From Alteriqipengyuania flavescens (GTDB taxonomy: Bacteria; Pseudomonadota; Alphaproteobacteria; Sphingomonadales; Sphingomonadaceae), in contig NZ_CP129107.1 of assembly GCF_030406725.1 (NCBI RefSeq), positions 1,716,501 through 1,780,500 of the forward strand: 64,000 bases of DNA. The letters are read 5' to 3'. Each line of letters opens with the position of its first letter. Position 1 is the stretch's first letter. Below the pieces are notes generated by a model. That model had not been told where the DNA came from, ran no database searches, and saw only the letters and a program-made list of their open reading frames with translations. This document shows, piece after piece, positions 32,697 through 41,713 of the stretch. A program made the translations under genes and the position numbers.

Positions 32697-33950
32697 ATGT
32701 CAGCCACAAGTTGGCGGGGCGCCTTGATTGCAGGGCTCTCCATCGCCGCGATTGCCACGCCCATGGTCGCACATGGGCAAGAGCTTCTATCGCTGGAAGA
32801 CGCGTTGACCCGGACAGGCGTAGTTAGCGAAACCACGGAAGGGGAGTTAAATCCACGCATCGTCGGTCCTCGGGCGGACGCCGAGGCCGCGCGTTTGCTC
32901 GTGGAGCAGGCCCGACTTCAGCCCAACCCTGAAGTCTCTCTCGAGGTCGAGGAGTTTGCTGGCAGCGGTGCCTTTTCCGGGCTGAGAGCGACCGAGTACA
33001 CGCTTGCGGTAGGGCAGCGGATCGAGCTGGGCGGCAAGCGCGGCGCACGTGTCGGGGCTGCCCAGGCAGAGGCGCAGCTGGCGGGCTTGCGAGCCGAGCT
33101 TGCCGATGCCGAGCTCGGCTTCCTCGTTCGCGAGCGTTATGTTGCGGCGGCTGCTGCAGCTTCGCGTGTCGACCTCGCCCGCGACGTGGTAGAGCGTAAC
33201 CAAGAACTTGCGCGCATAGCCGGTGTGCTGGTCGAGGTGGGCCGCGAACCACCGCTGCGTGCCTTGCGCGCGGAGGCTGCCCTCGCGGAAGCGAGAGCGG
33301 AACTTCAGGCGGCGCAAGCGGCCAGCGTAGCGGCACGCACGGCGCTTGCCTCGTTATGGGGCGAGCAAGGAACGCCACCACTCGTGCCTGGCGATTTTCC
33401 CGATATTGAGCCGCCAGTGACGGTGCTGATCTCGACGACAGGTCTGCAATTGCAGGTGGCGCGTGCAGAAAGCACGGCGGCGGCCGCCGAAATCGAGCGC
33501 GAGCGCAGTTTGCGCATCCCCGACCCAGTCGTTTCGGCCGGTGTTCGGCGCTTCGAGGAAAGTAACGACCACGCGTTCCTTGTTGGCGTTTCAATTCCGC
33601 TTCCTTTTCGCGATCGCAACCAGGGCAATATTGCCGCTGCCCAAGCTAGGTTACGTGCAGCCAATGCTCGCGAGGCGGTGGCCCTGGCCGACTTCGAACA
33701 ATCGGTGGCCCGCGCGCGAGCGCAATATCTCGCCGCCGAAACGCGCGTTGAAACACTTTCAACAACCTCACTTCCGCAGGCCGAGGAGGCGCTGCGGCTC
33801 GTCCGCATCGGATACCGCAACGGTCGCTTCCCGCTGATCGAGGTGTTGAGCGCGGCAGAAGCGCGCGATGCCATCCGCGAGGCTTTGATCGCCGCGCAGG
33901 AAGACCGGGGACAGGCTGCCGCCGAGCTTATCAGGCTTGCAGCACAATGA
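32697..33950 (+). CDS. czcC: Outer-membrane efflux factor of the Czc-type system (TolC family)
   Basis: 417-residue outer-membrane channel subunit that joins the RND pump to the outside. It has a signal peptide (about 1-28, ending VAHGQ) and two repeats of the OEP domain made of long Ala/Glu/Arg-rich coiled-coil helices (for example LRAEAALAEARAELQAAQAA and ARLRAANAREAVALADFEQS). Length and layout match CzcC. It ends in an ATGA overlap with the adaptor gene, giving the order CBA. Assignment to Co/Zn/Cd rather than another metal follows from the RND pump two genes down. Confidence 0.9.
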   Translation: MSATSWRGALIAGLSIAAIATPMVAHGQELLSLEDALTRTGVVSETTEGELNPRIVGPRADAEAARLLVEQARLQPNPEVSLEVEEFAGSGAFSGLRATEYTLAVGQRIELGGKRGARVGAAQAEAQLAGLRAELADAELGFLVRERYVAAAAAASRVDLARDVVERNQELARIAGVLVEVGREPPLRALRAEAALAEARAELQAAQAASVAARTALASLWGEQGTPPLVPGDFPDIEPPVTVLISTTGLQLQVARAESTAAAAEIERERSLRIPDPVVSAGVRRFEESNDHAFLVGVSIPLPFRDRNQGNIAAAQARLRAANAREAVALADFEQSVARARAQYLAAETRVETLSTTSLPQAEEALRLVRIGYRNGRFPLIEVLSAAEARDAIREALIAAQEDRGQAAAELIRLAAQ

Positions 33951-35110
33951 GGAATTTTCAGATGACCCGTAGAAAATTGGCGATCATCGCCGGAATCGCC
34001 CTTCTTGCGGCAGCACTGTTGCTGATGCTCTGGCCAGATGGCCAGGTTGACACTCATGCCGACGAGGAAGCGGCTGAAGCCGAATTGCCAGAGGGCTTGG
34101 TCCTGATCGGAGAAGAACAGATTCGCGCGGCCGAAATCGAGGTAGCCGCAGTGCAAACCGGTGCGGCAGTTGAACTGGTATTCCCCGCGACCGTCGCAGC
34201 GAGCCCGACCGCTAGCGCCCGGATCGATGCGCGCGCATCTGGTGTTGTTCGCAGCGTTGGCAAGACGCTTGGCGATTATGTCCGTCAAGGCGAGACCGTC
34301 GCACGTATAGAAAGCGCCGATGCCGCGGCTCTCGCTTCGCAGCTTAGCGTTGCCCGTGCCCGGGTAACCGAGCTTTCGGCTGCCTATGAACGCGAGCGGC
34401 GCCTGTTCGATGCGAATGTAACAGCGCGCCAGGATCTCGAAGCCGCCCGCGCCAATCTGGACGTCGCGCGTTCCGAACTGAACCGTGCTCAGGCTGCTGT
34501 CGCGGCAGCAGGTGTAAGCGGCGATGGACGTTCGCTCGCGGTGACGAGTCCACTTTCGGGCCGCGTCACCGCTGCCCCCATCGTGCTCGGCTCATTCGTC
34601 GATGCCGGCGAGGAGCTTTACCGCGTCGTCAACCCGAACGGTCTCCAGATTGAGGTGGCGTTGCCTTCAGAAGACGCCGCGCGCATCCAGCCTGGCGACG
34701 AGGCGGCGCTGATCGTCGGCGATGGCCGCGAGATTGGTGCACGTGTGCGCTCGGTCACACCATCGCTCGATCTCGAAAGCCGCAGTGCCACCGCTGTACT
34801 CGGTCTGACGCGCGCTGTTCCCGGCCTTCAGCCTGGTTCTTTCCTCCAGGCGCGCATTCGTCCTTCGGGCGAAGTGGACCGGAGCCGCATCGCAGTTCCC
34901 GAAGATGCCGTGCAGGTGCTCGAAGGCCGCGATGTCGTCTTCGTGCGAACGCAGCGTGGGTTCCAGGCGCGAGAAGTCGAAGTCGGCAGCCGGTCCGCCG
35001 GAATGGTGACGATCCTGTCTGGCCTCACCGCCGGGCAGCGAATCGCGACCGATAACGCCTTCCTGTTGAAGTCTGAACTCGGAAAGGAGAACGTCGAAGA
35101 TGACGACTGA
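33947..35110 (+). CDS. czcB: Periplasmic adaptor of the Czc-type RND system
   Basis: 387-residue membrane-fusion protein. A single N-terminal membrane anchor (RRKLAIIAGIALLAAALLLM) is followed by an acidic linker, the lipoyl-like half-motifs (ASGVVRSVGKTLGDYVRQGE and SPLSGRVTAAPIVLGSFVDA), a coiled-coil hairpin (ERERRLFDANVTARQDLEAA) and beta-barrel domains. It links pump and outer-membrane channel and may pass metal on. It overlaps czcC by 4 and czcA by 11 bases. An ATG at 33962 (MTRRKLAI) is an equally good start and would place the anchor at the very N terminus. Confidence 0.9.
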   Translation: MRNFQMTRRKLAIIAGIALLAAALLLMLWPDGQVDTHADEEAAEAELPEGLVLIGEEQIRAAEIEVAAVQTGAAVELVFPATVAASPTASARIDARASGVVRSVGKTLGDYVRQGETVARIESADAAALASQLSVARARVTELSAAYERERRLFDANVTARQDLEAARANLDVARSELNRAQAAVAAAGVSGDGRSLAVTSPLSGRVTAAPIVLGSFVDAGEELYRVVNPNGLQIEVALPSEDAARIQPGDEAALIVGDGREIGARVRSVTPSLDLESRSATAVLGLTRAVPGLQPGSFLQARIRPSGEVDRSRIAVPEDAVQVLEGRDVVFVRTQRGFQAREVEVGSRSAGMVTILSGLTAGQRIATDNAFLLKSELGKENVEDDD

Positions 35111-38100
35111 TCATGTATCGACGCCTTCGAGTGAGGGTAGCCAACGCCACGGCCTGATCGGGATGGTTCTTGATGTCGCCGTGCGCTTCCGGTGGGCGAT
35201 CATCATCCTGACGGTGTTCGCCGCGATCTACGGCGCGTTCAATTTGCTGCGCCTGCCGATCGACGCGGTGCCGGACATCACCAACACGCAGGTCCAGATC
35301 AATACCAGTGCGCCCGCGCTTTCGCCCTCACAGGTGGAGACGCAGGTGACCTTTCCGATCGAAACCGGTCTTGCCGGGATCGAGGGGCTGGAAATGACCC
35401 GCTCGATCTCGCGCAACGGTTTCAGCCAAGTCACCGCGATCTTCGAGGAGGGGACCGACCTTTATTTCGCCCGCCAGCAGGTAAACGAGCGTCTCGCGCC
35501 GATCGGAGCTTCGCTGCCCGAGGGCGCGGAGCCCACGATGGGCCCGATTTCCACCGGGCTTGGCGAAGTGCTGATGTATACGATCGAGTATGAGCATCCC
35601 GGCGGCAAGGGTGCGACCACTGGCGGCCGGACAGGCTGGCAGTCCGATGGCAGCTTCATCACCGAACGTGGCGACCGCCTCGAAAGCGAAGTGGCCAAGG
35701 CGGCTTATTTGCGCACAGTTCAGGATTGGGTCGTCGCACCGTTGATGCGCTCCGTCAACGGAGTGGCCGGGGTCGACTCGATCGGAGGCTTCGAAAAGCA
35801 ATTTCTGGTTCAGCCCGATCCGGCCCGTTTGACAGGTTACGGCCTCTCTTTCGACTCGCTGATCGATGCTCTCGAAGCGGCGAATCTGGCGGCAGGTGCC
35901 AACTTCGTCAGTCGCGCAGACGAGGCTCTGCTCGTAAGGGTCGATGCACGGCTCGGCGGGATCGCGGATATTGAACAAGCCGTCATCGCTACCCGCGAAG
36001 GTGTGCCTATCCGTATTGGCGATGTCGCCGATGTCGAAATCGGCGGCGATCTGCGAACAGGCGCCGCCTCGCTGAACGGCGAAGAAGCTGTGGTCGGAAC
36101 GGTTTTGATGCGCAGCGGCGAGAACAGCCGCACGGTATCGGCCGAGGCGGCTGAACGGCTTGACGAAGTCCGCGCCTCGCTTCCTGCAGGGGTAGAGGCC
36201 GAGATCGTCTACAACCGTTCGTCTCTTGTCGATGCGACCATCGCAACGGTCGAGAGAAACCTGCTCGAAGGCGCGCTGCTGGTGATTGCAGTGCTGTTCC
36301 TAATGCTTGGCAATATTCGAGCAGCGATCATCACAGCTCTGGTTATTCCCGTGTCGATGCTGATGGCGGCGGTGGGGATGAACCGGCTCGGTGTTTCGGG
36401 CAATCTGATGAGCCTTGGGGCGCTGGACTTCGGGCTGATCGTCGACGGTGCTGTCATTATAGTCGAGAACAGCGTCGCGCGGCTCGCGGCGCGACAGCAT
36501 CGCGAGGGACGCTTGCTCACGTTGGGCGAGCGGCTGACCGAGACGCGTCTGGCAGCGCAGGAAATGATCAAACCGACCGTTTACGGACAGGCGATCATCT
36601 TCCTCGTCTTCGCGCCGCTGCTCACTTTTACCGGGATCGAGGGCAAGACGTTCTCGCCTATGGCGATCACGATGATGCTCGCACTGGCTTCGGCCTTCGT
36701 GCTGTCGCTGACCTTCGTCCCTGCGATGATCGCGGTGCTGCTCAACAAGAAGCTTACCGAAAAGGAGGTCAAGCCCATTCGCTGGTCGAAGGAGCGTTAT
36801 GGCCCAGCAGTTCGCAAGGCTATTGCGCGGCCCTGGCCGGTTATTGGCACCGGGGTCGGGATCTTCGCGGTCGCGGCTGTCACGTTTGGGTTTCTCGGTA
36901 GCGAGTTTACGCCGCAGCTCGACGAGAGGGATCTTCTGGTCCAATCGATACGCATTCCTTCGACTCCCATCGAACGCTCGGTCGAGATGCAAAGGCGGCT
37001 TGAAGATCGGCTTGTTCGTTTTCCCGAAGTTGAACTGGTTTTCTCGAAAACCGGTACCGCAGAAGTGGCGAGCGACCCCATGCCCCCGAATATCTCCGAT
37101 GCCTTCGTCATGCTTCGTCCGCGGGACGAATGGCCAGACCCCTCCAAGAACAAAGAAGAGCTTATCTCAGAGATTGAGGAGGATCTGGAAGGGCTGATCG
37201 GCAACCTGTACGAATTTACCCAACCTATCGAAATGCGCTTCAACGAATTGATTGCAGGAAGCCGCAGCGACCTTGCCGTCAAGATTTATGGAAACGATTT
37301 GGCGCAATTGACGACCGCAGCCGATGATGTCGCCGATGTTATGCGTGATGTCGAGGGTGCGGCAGACGTTCGCGTTCAACAGGTTAGCGGCTTTCCCACG
37401 CTCGACATCGCTTTTGATCGCCCGACCATCGCGCGATACGGACTGACTGTCGAGGAGGTGGCCCAATCGGTGGCGATCGCGCTTGGGGGACGGCCTGCTG
37501 GCCTCGTATTCGAAGGCGATCGCCGGTTCGACGTCGTTGTGCGGTTGCAAGATGCCACCCGAAACGATTTCGACCAGCTCGGGGCTCTCCCGATCGTCCT
37601 TGAAAACGGTGTCACCGTTCCGCTGCGCACGCTGGCCGATTTTCAGGTGGTCGACGGCCTCGCGGAGGTCCGCCGCGAACAAGGGCGTCGGCTCGTGATC
37701 GTATCAGCCAATGTGCGCGAACGTGACCTCGGGTCGTTTGTTGAGGAAGCACAGGCCGGTGTCGCGGCCCAAGTTGATCTGCCGCCCGCATCTTTCATCG
37801 AATGGGGTGGCCAGTATCAAAACCTGCAAGAAGCACAGGCACGGTTAGCTATAGTTGTCCCTGTCTGCTTCGCCCTCGTTCTGCTCCTCCTGTTCATGGC
37901 GCTCGGAGGCTGGGTTCCGGCGCTTGCGGTATTCAGCGCCATACCCATGGCCCTCGCTGGCGGCGTCTTCGCACTGGCTTTGAGAGGCATGCCGTTTTCG
38001 GTGTCGGCCGCGGTCGGCTTCATCGCCCTGTCGGGCGTGGCGGTGCTCAATGGCCTCGTCATGATGACCGCCATCCGCCAGCGTCTGGAAAAGGGGATGC

Positions 38101-38417
38101 CGCTGGATGAAGCCATCGCCGATGGCGCGCTTGCGCGTCTGCGACCGGTGCTGATGACCGCACTGGTGGCCTCGCTCGGCTTCGTGCCGATGGCGATCGC
38201 CACCGGAACAGGCGCGGAAGTGCAGCGTCCATTGGCTACGGTGGTTATAGGCGGACTGATTACCGCAACTGCGCTGACTCTGTTCGTTCTGCCTGCAATC
38301 GCACGTCTCGTCCTGCACCGTTCGGATGACGAGCGCAGCTGGCGCGAGAAATGGTGGGACCGTTTGCGACGCAACGTAACGCGCGAAGAGCGGCGGGAAT
38401 TAAAAGATGTGACATGA
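35100..38417 (+). CDS. czcA: Heavy-metal RND efflux pump, Czc type (HME1-like)
   Basis: 1105-residue inner-membrane proton/metal antiporter of the heavy-metal RND family with 12 transmembrane helices and two large periplasmic loops. The signature in helix IV reads DFGLIVDGAVIIVEN (about 443-457), the DFG-VDGAV form of Co/Zn/Cd pumps (HME1), with both proton-relay acids. The N terminus has the typical LPIDAVPDITNTQVQINT. It pumps divalent cations, chiefly from the periplasm, to the outside through CzcB and CzcC. It is controlled with the rest of the operon by the MerR-type promoter at 32216. Confidence 0.93.
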   Translation: MTTDHVSTPSSEGSQRHGLIGMVLDVAVRFRWAIIILTVFAAIYGAFNLLRLPIDAVPDITNTQVQINTSAPALSPSQVETQVTFPIETGLAGIEGLEMTRSISRNGFSQVTAIFEEGTDLYFARQQVNERLAPIGASLPEGAEPTMGPISTGLGEVLMYTIEYEHPGGKGATTGGRTGWQSDGSFITERGDRLESEVAKAAYLRTVQDWVVAPLMRSVNGVAGVDSIGGFEKQFLVQPDPARLTGYGLSFDSLIDALEAANLAAGANFVSRADEALLVRVDARLGGIADIEQAVIATREGVPIRIGDVADVEIGGDLRTGAASLNGEEAVVGTVLMRSGENSRTVSAEAAERLDEVRASLPAGVEAEIVYNRSSLVDATIATVERNLLEGALLVIAVLFLMLGNIRAAIITALVIPVSMLMAAVGMNRLGVSGNLMSLGALDFGLIVDGAVIIVENSVARLAARQHREGRLLTLGERLTETRLAAQEMIKPTVYGQAIIFLVFAPLLTFTGIEGKTFSPMAITMMLALASAFVLSLTFVPAMIAVLLNKKLTEKEVKPIRWSKERYGPAVRKAIARPWPVIGTGVGIFAVAAVTFGFLGSEFTPQLDERDLLVQSIRIPSTPIERSVEMQRRLEDRLVRFPEVELVFSKTGTAEVASDPMPPNISDAFVMLRPRDEWPDPSKNKEELISEIEEDLEGLIGNLYEFTQPIEMRFNELIAGSRSDLAVKIYGNDLAQLTTAADDVADVMRDVEGAADVRVQQVSGFPTLDIAFDRPTIARYGLTVEEVAQSVAIALGGRPAGLVFEGDRRFDVVVRLQDATRNDFDQLGALPIVLENGVTVPLRTLADFQVVDGLAEVRREQGRRLVIVSANVRERDLGSFVEEAQAGVAAQVDLPPASFIEWGGQYQNLQEAQARLAIVVPVCFALVLLLLFMALGGWVPALAVFSAIPMALAGGVFALALRGMPFSVSAAVGFIALSGVAVLNGLVMMTAIRQRLEKGMPLDEAIADGALARLRPVLMTALVASLGFVPMAIATGTGAEVQRPLATVVIGGLITATALTLFVLPAIARLVLHRSDDERSWREKWWDRLRRNVTREERRELKDVT

Positions 38418-38580
38418 CCGGAATGAGTTGGAGATGTCAAATGTTGAAAATTGCAGAAGACAAGCCGTCGTTCAGACTTCGAGCCCACGCAAATTCTCGA
38501 AGTTTCGACCACAACAGTCTTATGAGCCGGTCCATGCCGGTCGCTGCCAAAGCTTGGTGTCGCAGTGGAGGAAGTATCAC

Positions 38581-39219
38581 ATGAGCGGCGATGCAGAACT
38601 TGAGCTCGACACAGACGATAGGCGGCATACGCTTTGGATTGTCCTCTGGCTCAATGTGGCGATCGCTATAGGTTTTTTCGTTGTCGGCTATTTCGCTGAT
38701 TCCAACGCATTGCTTGCAAATGGCCTGGACAATTCGTCAGACGCGATCGTCTATTTATTAAGCCTGCTGGCGTTAACCCGTTCTCGAACCTGGAAGCGCG
38801 GCGCCGCGCGCTTTTCCGGTATCATGCTCCTCATCTTCGCTGGCGGCGTCATCGCCGATGCCATTCGGCGCTTCCTCGAAGGCTCTGATCCCGGCGGTGT
38901 GATGATGATGGTGATGGCGGCGGTGGCAGGTGTGGTGAATTTGGTTTGCCTGCGAATGCTCCAGAACATGAAAAAGAAGGACGTCAATTTACGCGCTGCC
39001 ACGACCTTTAGCTTCAACGATTTCATCTCTAACGGTGGGATCATCATTGCGGGCATCATCGTCATGCTTACCGGCGCGAACTGGCCCGATCTTGTCGTGG
39101 GCGTCGCCGTTGCGGGTATCGCGCTTTACGGCGGCATCGACATTTTGCGAGATGCGCATAAGGATCGCCATGACGAAGAGGGTACCGAGCACCGCAAGGT
39201 CGACGAATTTGGCAGATAA
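38581..39219 (+). CDS. Second short cation diffusion facilitator
   Basis: 212-residue CDF-family transporter with six predicted helices. Metal-site residues are visible in FADSNALLANGLDNSSDAIV (helix II, Asp/Asn/Asp) and TFSFNDFISNGGIIIAGII (helix V, Asn/Asp). The C-terminal cytoplasmic domain is almost absent, as in the CDF at 30898, and the tail ends in charged residues (HKDRHDEEGTEHRK). The start at 38581 has a strong ribosome site (GGAGGAAG); in-frame upstream codons to 38428 look non-coding. Downstream of czcA by 163 bases, it may load the periplasm with metal for the RND pump. Confidence 0.82.
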   Translation: MSGDAELELDTDDRRHTLWIVLWLNVAIAIGFFVVGYFADSNALLANGLDNSSDAIVYLLSLLALTRSRTWKRGAARFSGIMLLIFAGGVIADAIRRFLEGSDPGGVMMMVMAAVAGVVNLVCLRMLQNMKKKDVNLRAATTFSFNDFISNGGIIIAGIIVMLTGANWPDLVVGVAVAGIALYGGIDILRDAHKDRHDEEGTEHRKVDEFGR

Positions 39220-39452
39220 CCGGCCAAGATGGTTATATTTGCGACGCGTTTGACATCCGGCTGCGAACCCTTGGTTATCTACATTGCTGATGCAGTCGGA
39301 ACCCAAGCCTCCGCTATAAGAGGCGACGCCGGACAGAAATCTCAGAACGGGATAGCTTCTACGCCCCACAGGTGGCCGACATGCGCGGAACTAACACTCG
39401 GAATGCCTCGTTTCCTCCATTGAAAGCTCGATTACGAATGAGGAGATAAGCC

Positions 39453-39896
39453 ATGAAAGCCCAAGATGTAATGACAGCTAACCCCGCATGCTGCAGTCCA
39501 TCGAGCACCGTGCAAGAGGCAGCTTCATTGATGGTCGATAATGATTGCGGCGAAATCCCCGTTGTCGATGATTCCGGTGCGTTGGTGGGCGTGGTGACCG
39601 ACAGGGACATCGCCTGCCGCTGTGTTGCCAAAGGCAATTCCTCCGACCAACGCGTTGAGGAGGTGATGACATCATCACCTGTTACTGTCACCGCCGATGC
39701 AAGCGTCGACGAATGCTGCACCAAGATGGAAGACAATCAGGTTCGGCGGCTTCCGGTGGTCGATGACGAAGGCAAATGCTGCGGCATCGTTGCGCAGGCC
39801 GATATCGCCAGAAGCGCAGCTGAGAAGGAAACGGGTGACCTCGTGCGCGAGGTATCCGAAGCTAGTTCGGAGCCAGCTTCGGCGGGATGCTGCTAG
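39453..39896 (+). CDS. Cys-rich CBS-domain pair protein
   Basis: 147-residue protein with two CBS motifs (VMTANPACCSPSSTVQEAAS...IPVVDDSGALVGVVTDRDIA and VMTSSPVTVTADASVDECCT...LPVVDDEGKCCGIVAQADIA). CBS pairs usually sense adenine nucleotides. Unusually it holds eleven Cys, among them three CC pairs within the CBS folds (PACC, DECC, GKCC) and a terminal CC. In a metal-efflux locus this suggests soft-metal or redox binding. A good ribosome site (GAGGAG) precedes the ATG. Cytoplasmic; possibly cotranscribed with the CDF 234 bases upstream. Function is inferred, not known. Confidence 0.85.
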   Translation: MKAQDVMTANPACCSPSSTVQEAASLMVDNDCGEIPVVDDSGALVGVVTDRDIACRCVAKGNSSDQRVEEVMTSSPVTVTADASVDECCTKMEDNQVRRLPVVDDEGKCCGIVAQADIARSAAEKETGDLVREVSEASSEPASAGCC

Positions 39897-39928
39897 TCGC
39901 AAAAGACTATTTATTTTACGCGCTTAAA

Positions 39929-39961
39929 GCGGACGGGGCGATCTGATCGGTCCCCGTCCGC
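39929..39961 (+). terminator. Strong hairpin after the CBS gene (possible transcription end)
   Basis: Perfect 10-bp arms GCGGACGGGG and CCCCGTCCGC around a 13-base loop, 33 bases after the CBS-gene stop and before the second RND operon. No T-run follows on the plus strand, so termination would be weak or Rho-assisted; it could also protect mRNA ends. Confidence 0.45.
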
Positions 39962-39974
39962 AATCGCTCGTTAC

Positions 39975-40003
39975 TTGCCAATCGCCTCGCCCCCGACTAT
40001 CTC
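39975..40003 (+). promoter_or_regulatory. Possible promoter of the cus operon
   Basis: TTGCCA (39975-39980), 17-base spacer, TATCTC (39998-40003), a fair sigma-70-like match directly before the GTG at 40010. If used, the transcript would start at or next to the GTG. No CueR or CopR binding dyad is visible. Confidence 0.3.
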
Positions 40004-40009
40004 GGGCCG

Positions 40010-40360
40010 GTGAAGTTCACTCGTACCTTGACCTTGATCCTTTTTGGCTTCGGACTCTTTGTCCAGGTTGGAGCGAATGCGGCAGCCCTTGCTCAGATCG
40101 AGGCGGCGGAGATGAGCGATTGTGCCGAGATGGCCGATAGCGATACATCCACCGATCCGGCAGGACCATGTTCCAGCATGACGCTCGATTGCGTGATTGC
40201 CATGAATTGCCTGCCGCCTCTGGCTCTGTCGAATGCGACTGAAATGGAGGGTGCGCCCCTTCGTTTGGTACCGAGCTACCTTGTTTCTGCGGCCCCGTGG
40301 TTTGAAACAGATTCACCGCGACCGGAATCGCCTCCTCCAAAACCAATCCTCACCGTCTAG
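40010..40360 (+). CDS. Small exported Cys/Met-containing protein before the cus operon
   Basis: 116-residue protein starting at a GTG. It has a signal peptide (MKFTRTLTLILFGFGLFVQV, mature start near ANAAALA) and an acidic mature part with spaced cysteines (MSDCAEM, GPCSSMTLDCVIAMNCLPP) and a Pro-rich tail. It has the same position and general style as the broken gene at 32286 before czcC, so both may be periplasmic metal-binding helpers of their efflux systems. No family is recognised. Start choice is fixed by the signal peptide. Confidence 0.65.
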   Translation: MKFTRTLTLILFGFGLFVQVGANAAALAQIEAAEMSDCAEMADSDTSTDPAGPCSSMTLDCVIAMNCLPPLALSNATEMEGAPLRLVPSYLVSAAPWFETDSPRPESPPPKPILTV

Positions 40361-40370
40361 TTTTTCCTGG

Positions 40371-40385
40371 AGGCGCGCTGCGCCT
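40371..40385 (+). terminator. Short GC hairpin with T-run
   Basis: AGGCGC-GCT-GCGCCT followed by TTT, just past the stop of the small exported protein. Weak attenuator or terminator candidate. A second hairpin (GCCGC/GCGGC with inner ACCGG/CCGGT, 40410-40439) follows before the outer-membrane gene. Confidence 0.35.
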
Positions 40386-40477
40386 TTTGCGAGACTAACG
40401 AACGATGCAGCCGCACGAACCGGTCTTCGCCGGTGCGGCATGCTATGTCGTCAGCTCGCTCTGCACGAGTGAGATTT

Positions 40478-41713
40478 ATGAACTGGCGAATTGGTTGGGT
40501 GCCGTTATCGGCCCTGCTGGTCGCGCAGGCTGCCCAAGCGCAGTCGGTCGGCTATGAAGAAACCCTTGCGGCGGCGCCGTCGGAACAGCCCATGCTTGAA
40601 GCGGGCGCTTTGCGCATTCAGGCGAGGCGCGATACCGCGGACGCAGCGGACGAATTGCCCGATCCTCGCGTTCGTGCAGGCGTGATGAACTTGCCGGTCA
40701 CCGGACCTGCGGCATTTGATCCCTATGCGCAATTACCGACGCAGCTCGCGGTGGGCATCGAGCAGGAAATTCCCAATCTTGCCAGGCGGCGAGCACGATA
40801 CGGCCTTGCCGGATCCGAAATCGGTATTGCCGAAGCCCGTCTTGGCTTGTCCGAACGTTCCATCCTCGCCGAGGCGGGGACGGCTTGGATTGGCCTGTAT
40901 TATGCCCAGCAGCGCCTCGCTCTTGCGCGCGACTCTCTGGACGGCTTGAGGGACTTCGTTCCGGTCGCCGTCAGTGCCGTCGCTTCGAGATCGGCTCGAC
41001 CTGCCGAAAGTCTCGCGATCCGGCGCGAGCTTCTCGAAATCGAGGATGCCATTACCCGGATCGAGGCCGCGCGCGCAGCCGCGCGTGCCCGGCTGCAGCG
41101 CTATATCGCCGGAAGCGAGCCCGTCGCTGCGGGGGGCGCTCCCCTAGTTACCGTGGACCCGGAAGGGCTTCGGTTCGCGTTGGAGGCCAATCCGGAATTG
41201 CGTCTGGCGGACGCCGAGCAGCGACGAGCCGAGGCTGCAGCCGATTTGGCACGCGCTGAAAAGCGGCCTGATTTCGGTGTTAGTGTGACTTATGGCCACC
41301 GTAATCCCGATTTTGGCAGTGTCGTATCGGTCATGGGATCGGTCACTCTGCCAATCTTTACCGACAGGCGGCAGAATCCGCGCATCGCGGCGGCCGAAGC
41401 AGACGCTGCTGCCGCCTCGGCCGTGCGCGCCGACCGCCTGAGGGCGATCACGGCCCGGTTCGAAGCCGATCTGGCTGCGTGGCGCAGTGCACTGCAGCAA
41501 TGGGAACGTGCGCGTGACCAGCTTCTCCCGCTCGCGCGGGATCGTGCGCAGCTCGAAACCGCCAGCTTCGCTGCTGGGCGCGCCGACCTCGTCGATGTGA
41601 TCGCAGCCAAATCTGCGCTGGCGTTGCTCGAGCTCGAGATCCTCGAACGCGAACAGATTGCTGTCGAAGCCGCTGCAATTCTACGTCTTACTTATGGGGA
41701 GGACAGGCCATGA
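40478..41713 (+). CDS. cusC: Outer-membrane efflux factor of the Cus-type system (TolC family)
   Basis: 411-residue TolC-family channel. A signal peptide is present (VPLSALLVAQAAQA, cleavage before QSVGYEE), then the usual long alpha-helical OEP repeats with Ala/Glu/Arg heptads (for example RIEAARAAARARLQRYIAG and AEAAADLARAEKRPDFGVSV). The ATG at 40478 was chosen because the signal peptide begins there; an upstream ATG at 40433 adds residues without character and falls within a hairpin. It ends in an ATGA overlap with the adaptor. It completes a CBA efflux set with the next two genes. Confidence 0.88.
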   Translation: MNWRIGWVPLSALLVAQAAQAQSVGYEETLAAAPSEQPMLEAGALRIQARRDTADAADELPDPRVRAGVMNLPVTGPAAFDPYAQLPTQLAVGIEQEIPNLARRRARYGLAGSEIGIAEARLGLSERSILAEAGTAWIGLYYAQQRLALARDSLDGLRDFVPVAVSAVASRSARPAESLAIRRELLEIEDAITRIEAARAAARARLQRYIAGSEPVAAGGAPLVTVDPEGLRFALEANPELRLADAEQRRAEAAADLARAEKRPDFGVSVTYGHRNPDFGSVVSVMGSVTLPIFTDRRQNPRIAAAEADAAAASAVRADRLRAITARFEADLAAWRSALQQWERARDQLLPLARDRAQLETASFAAGRADLVDVIAAKSALALLELEILEREQIAVEAAAILRLTYGEDRP

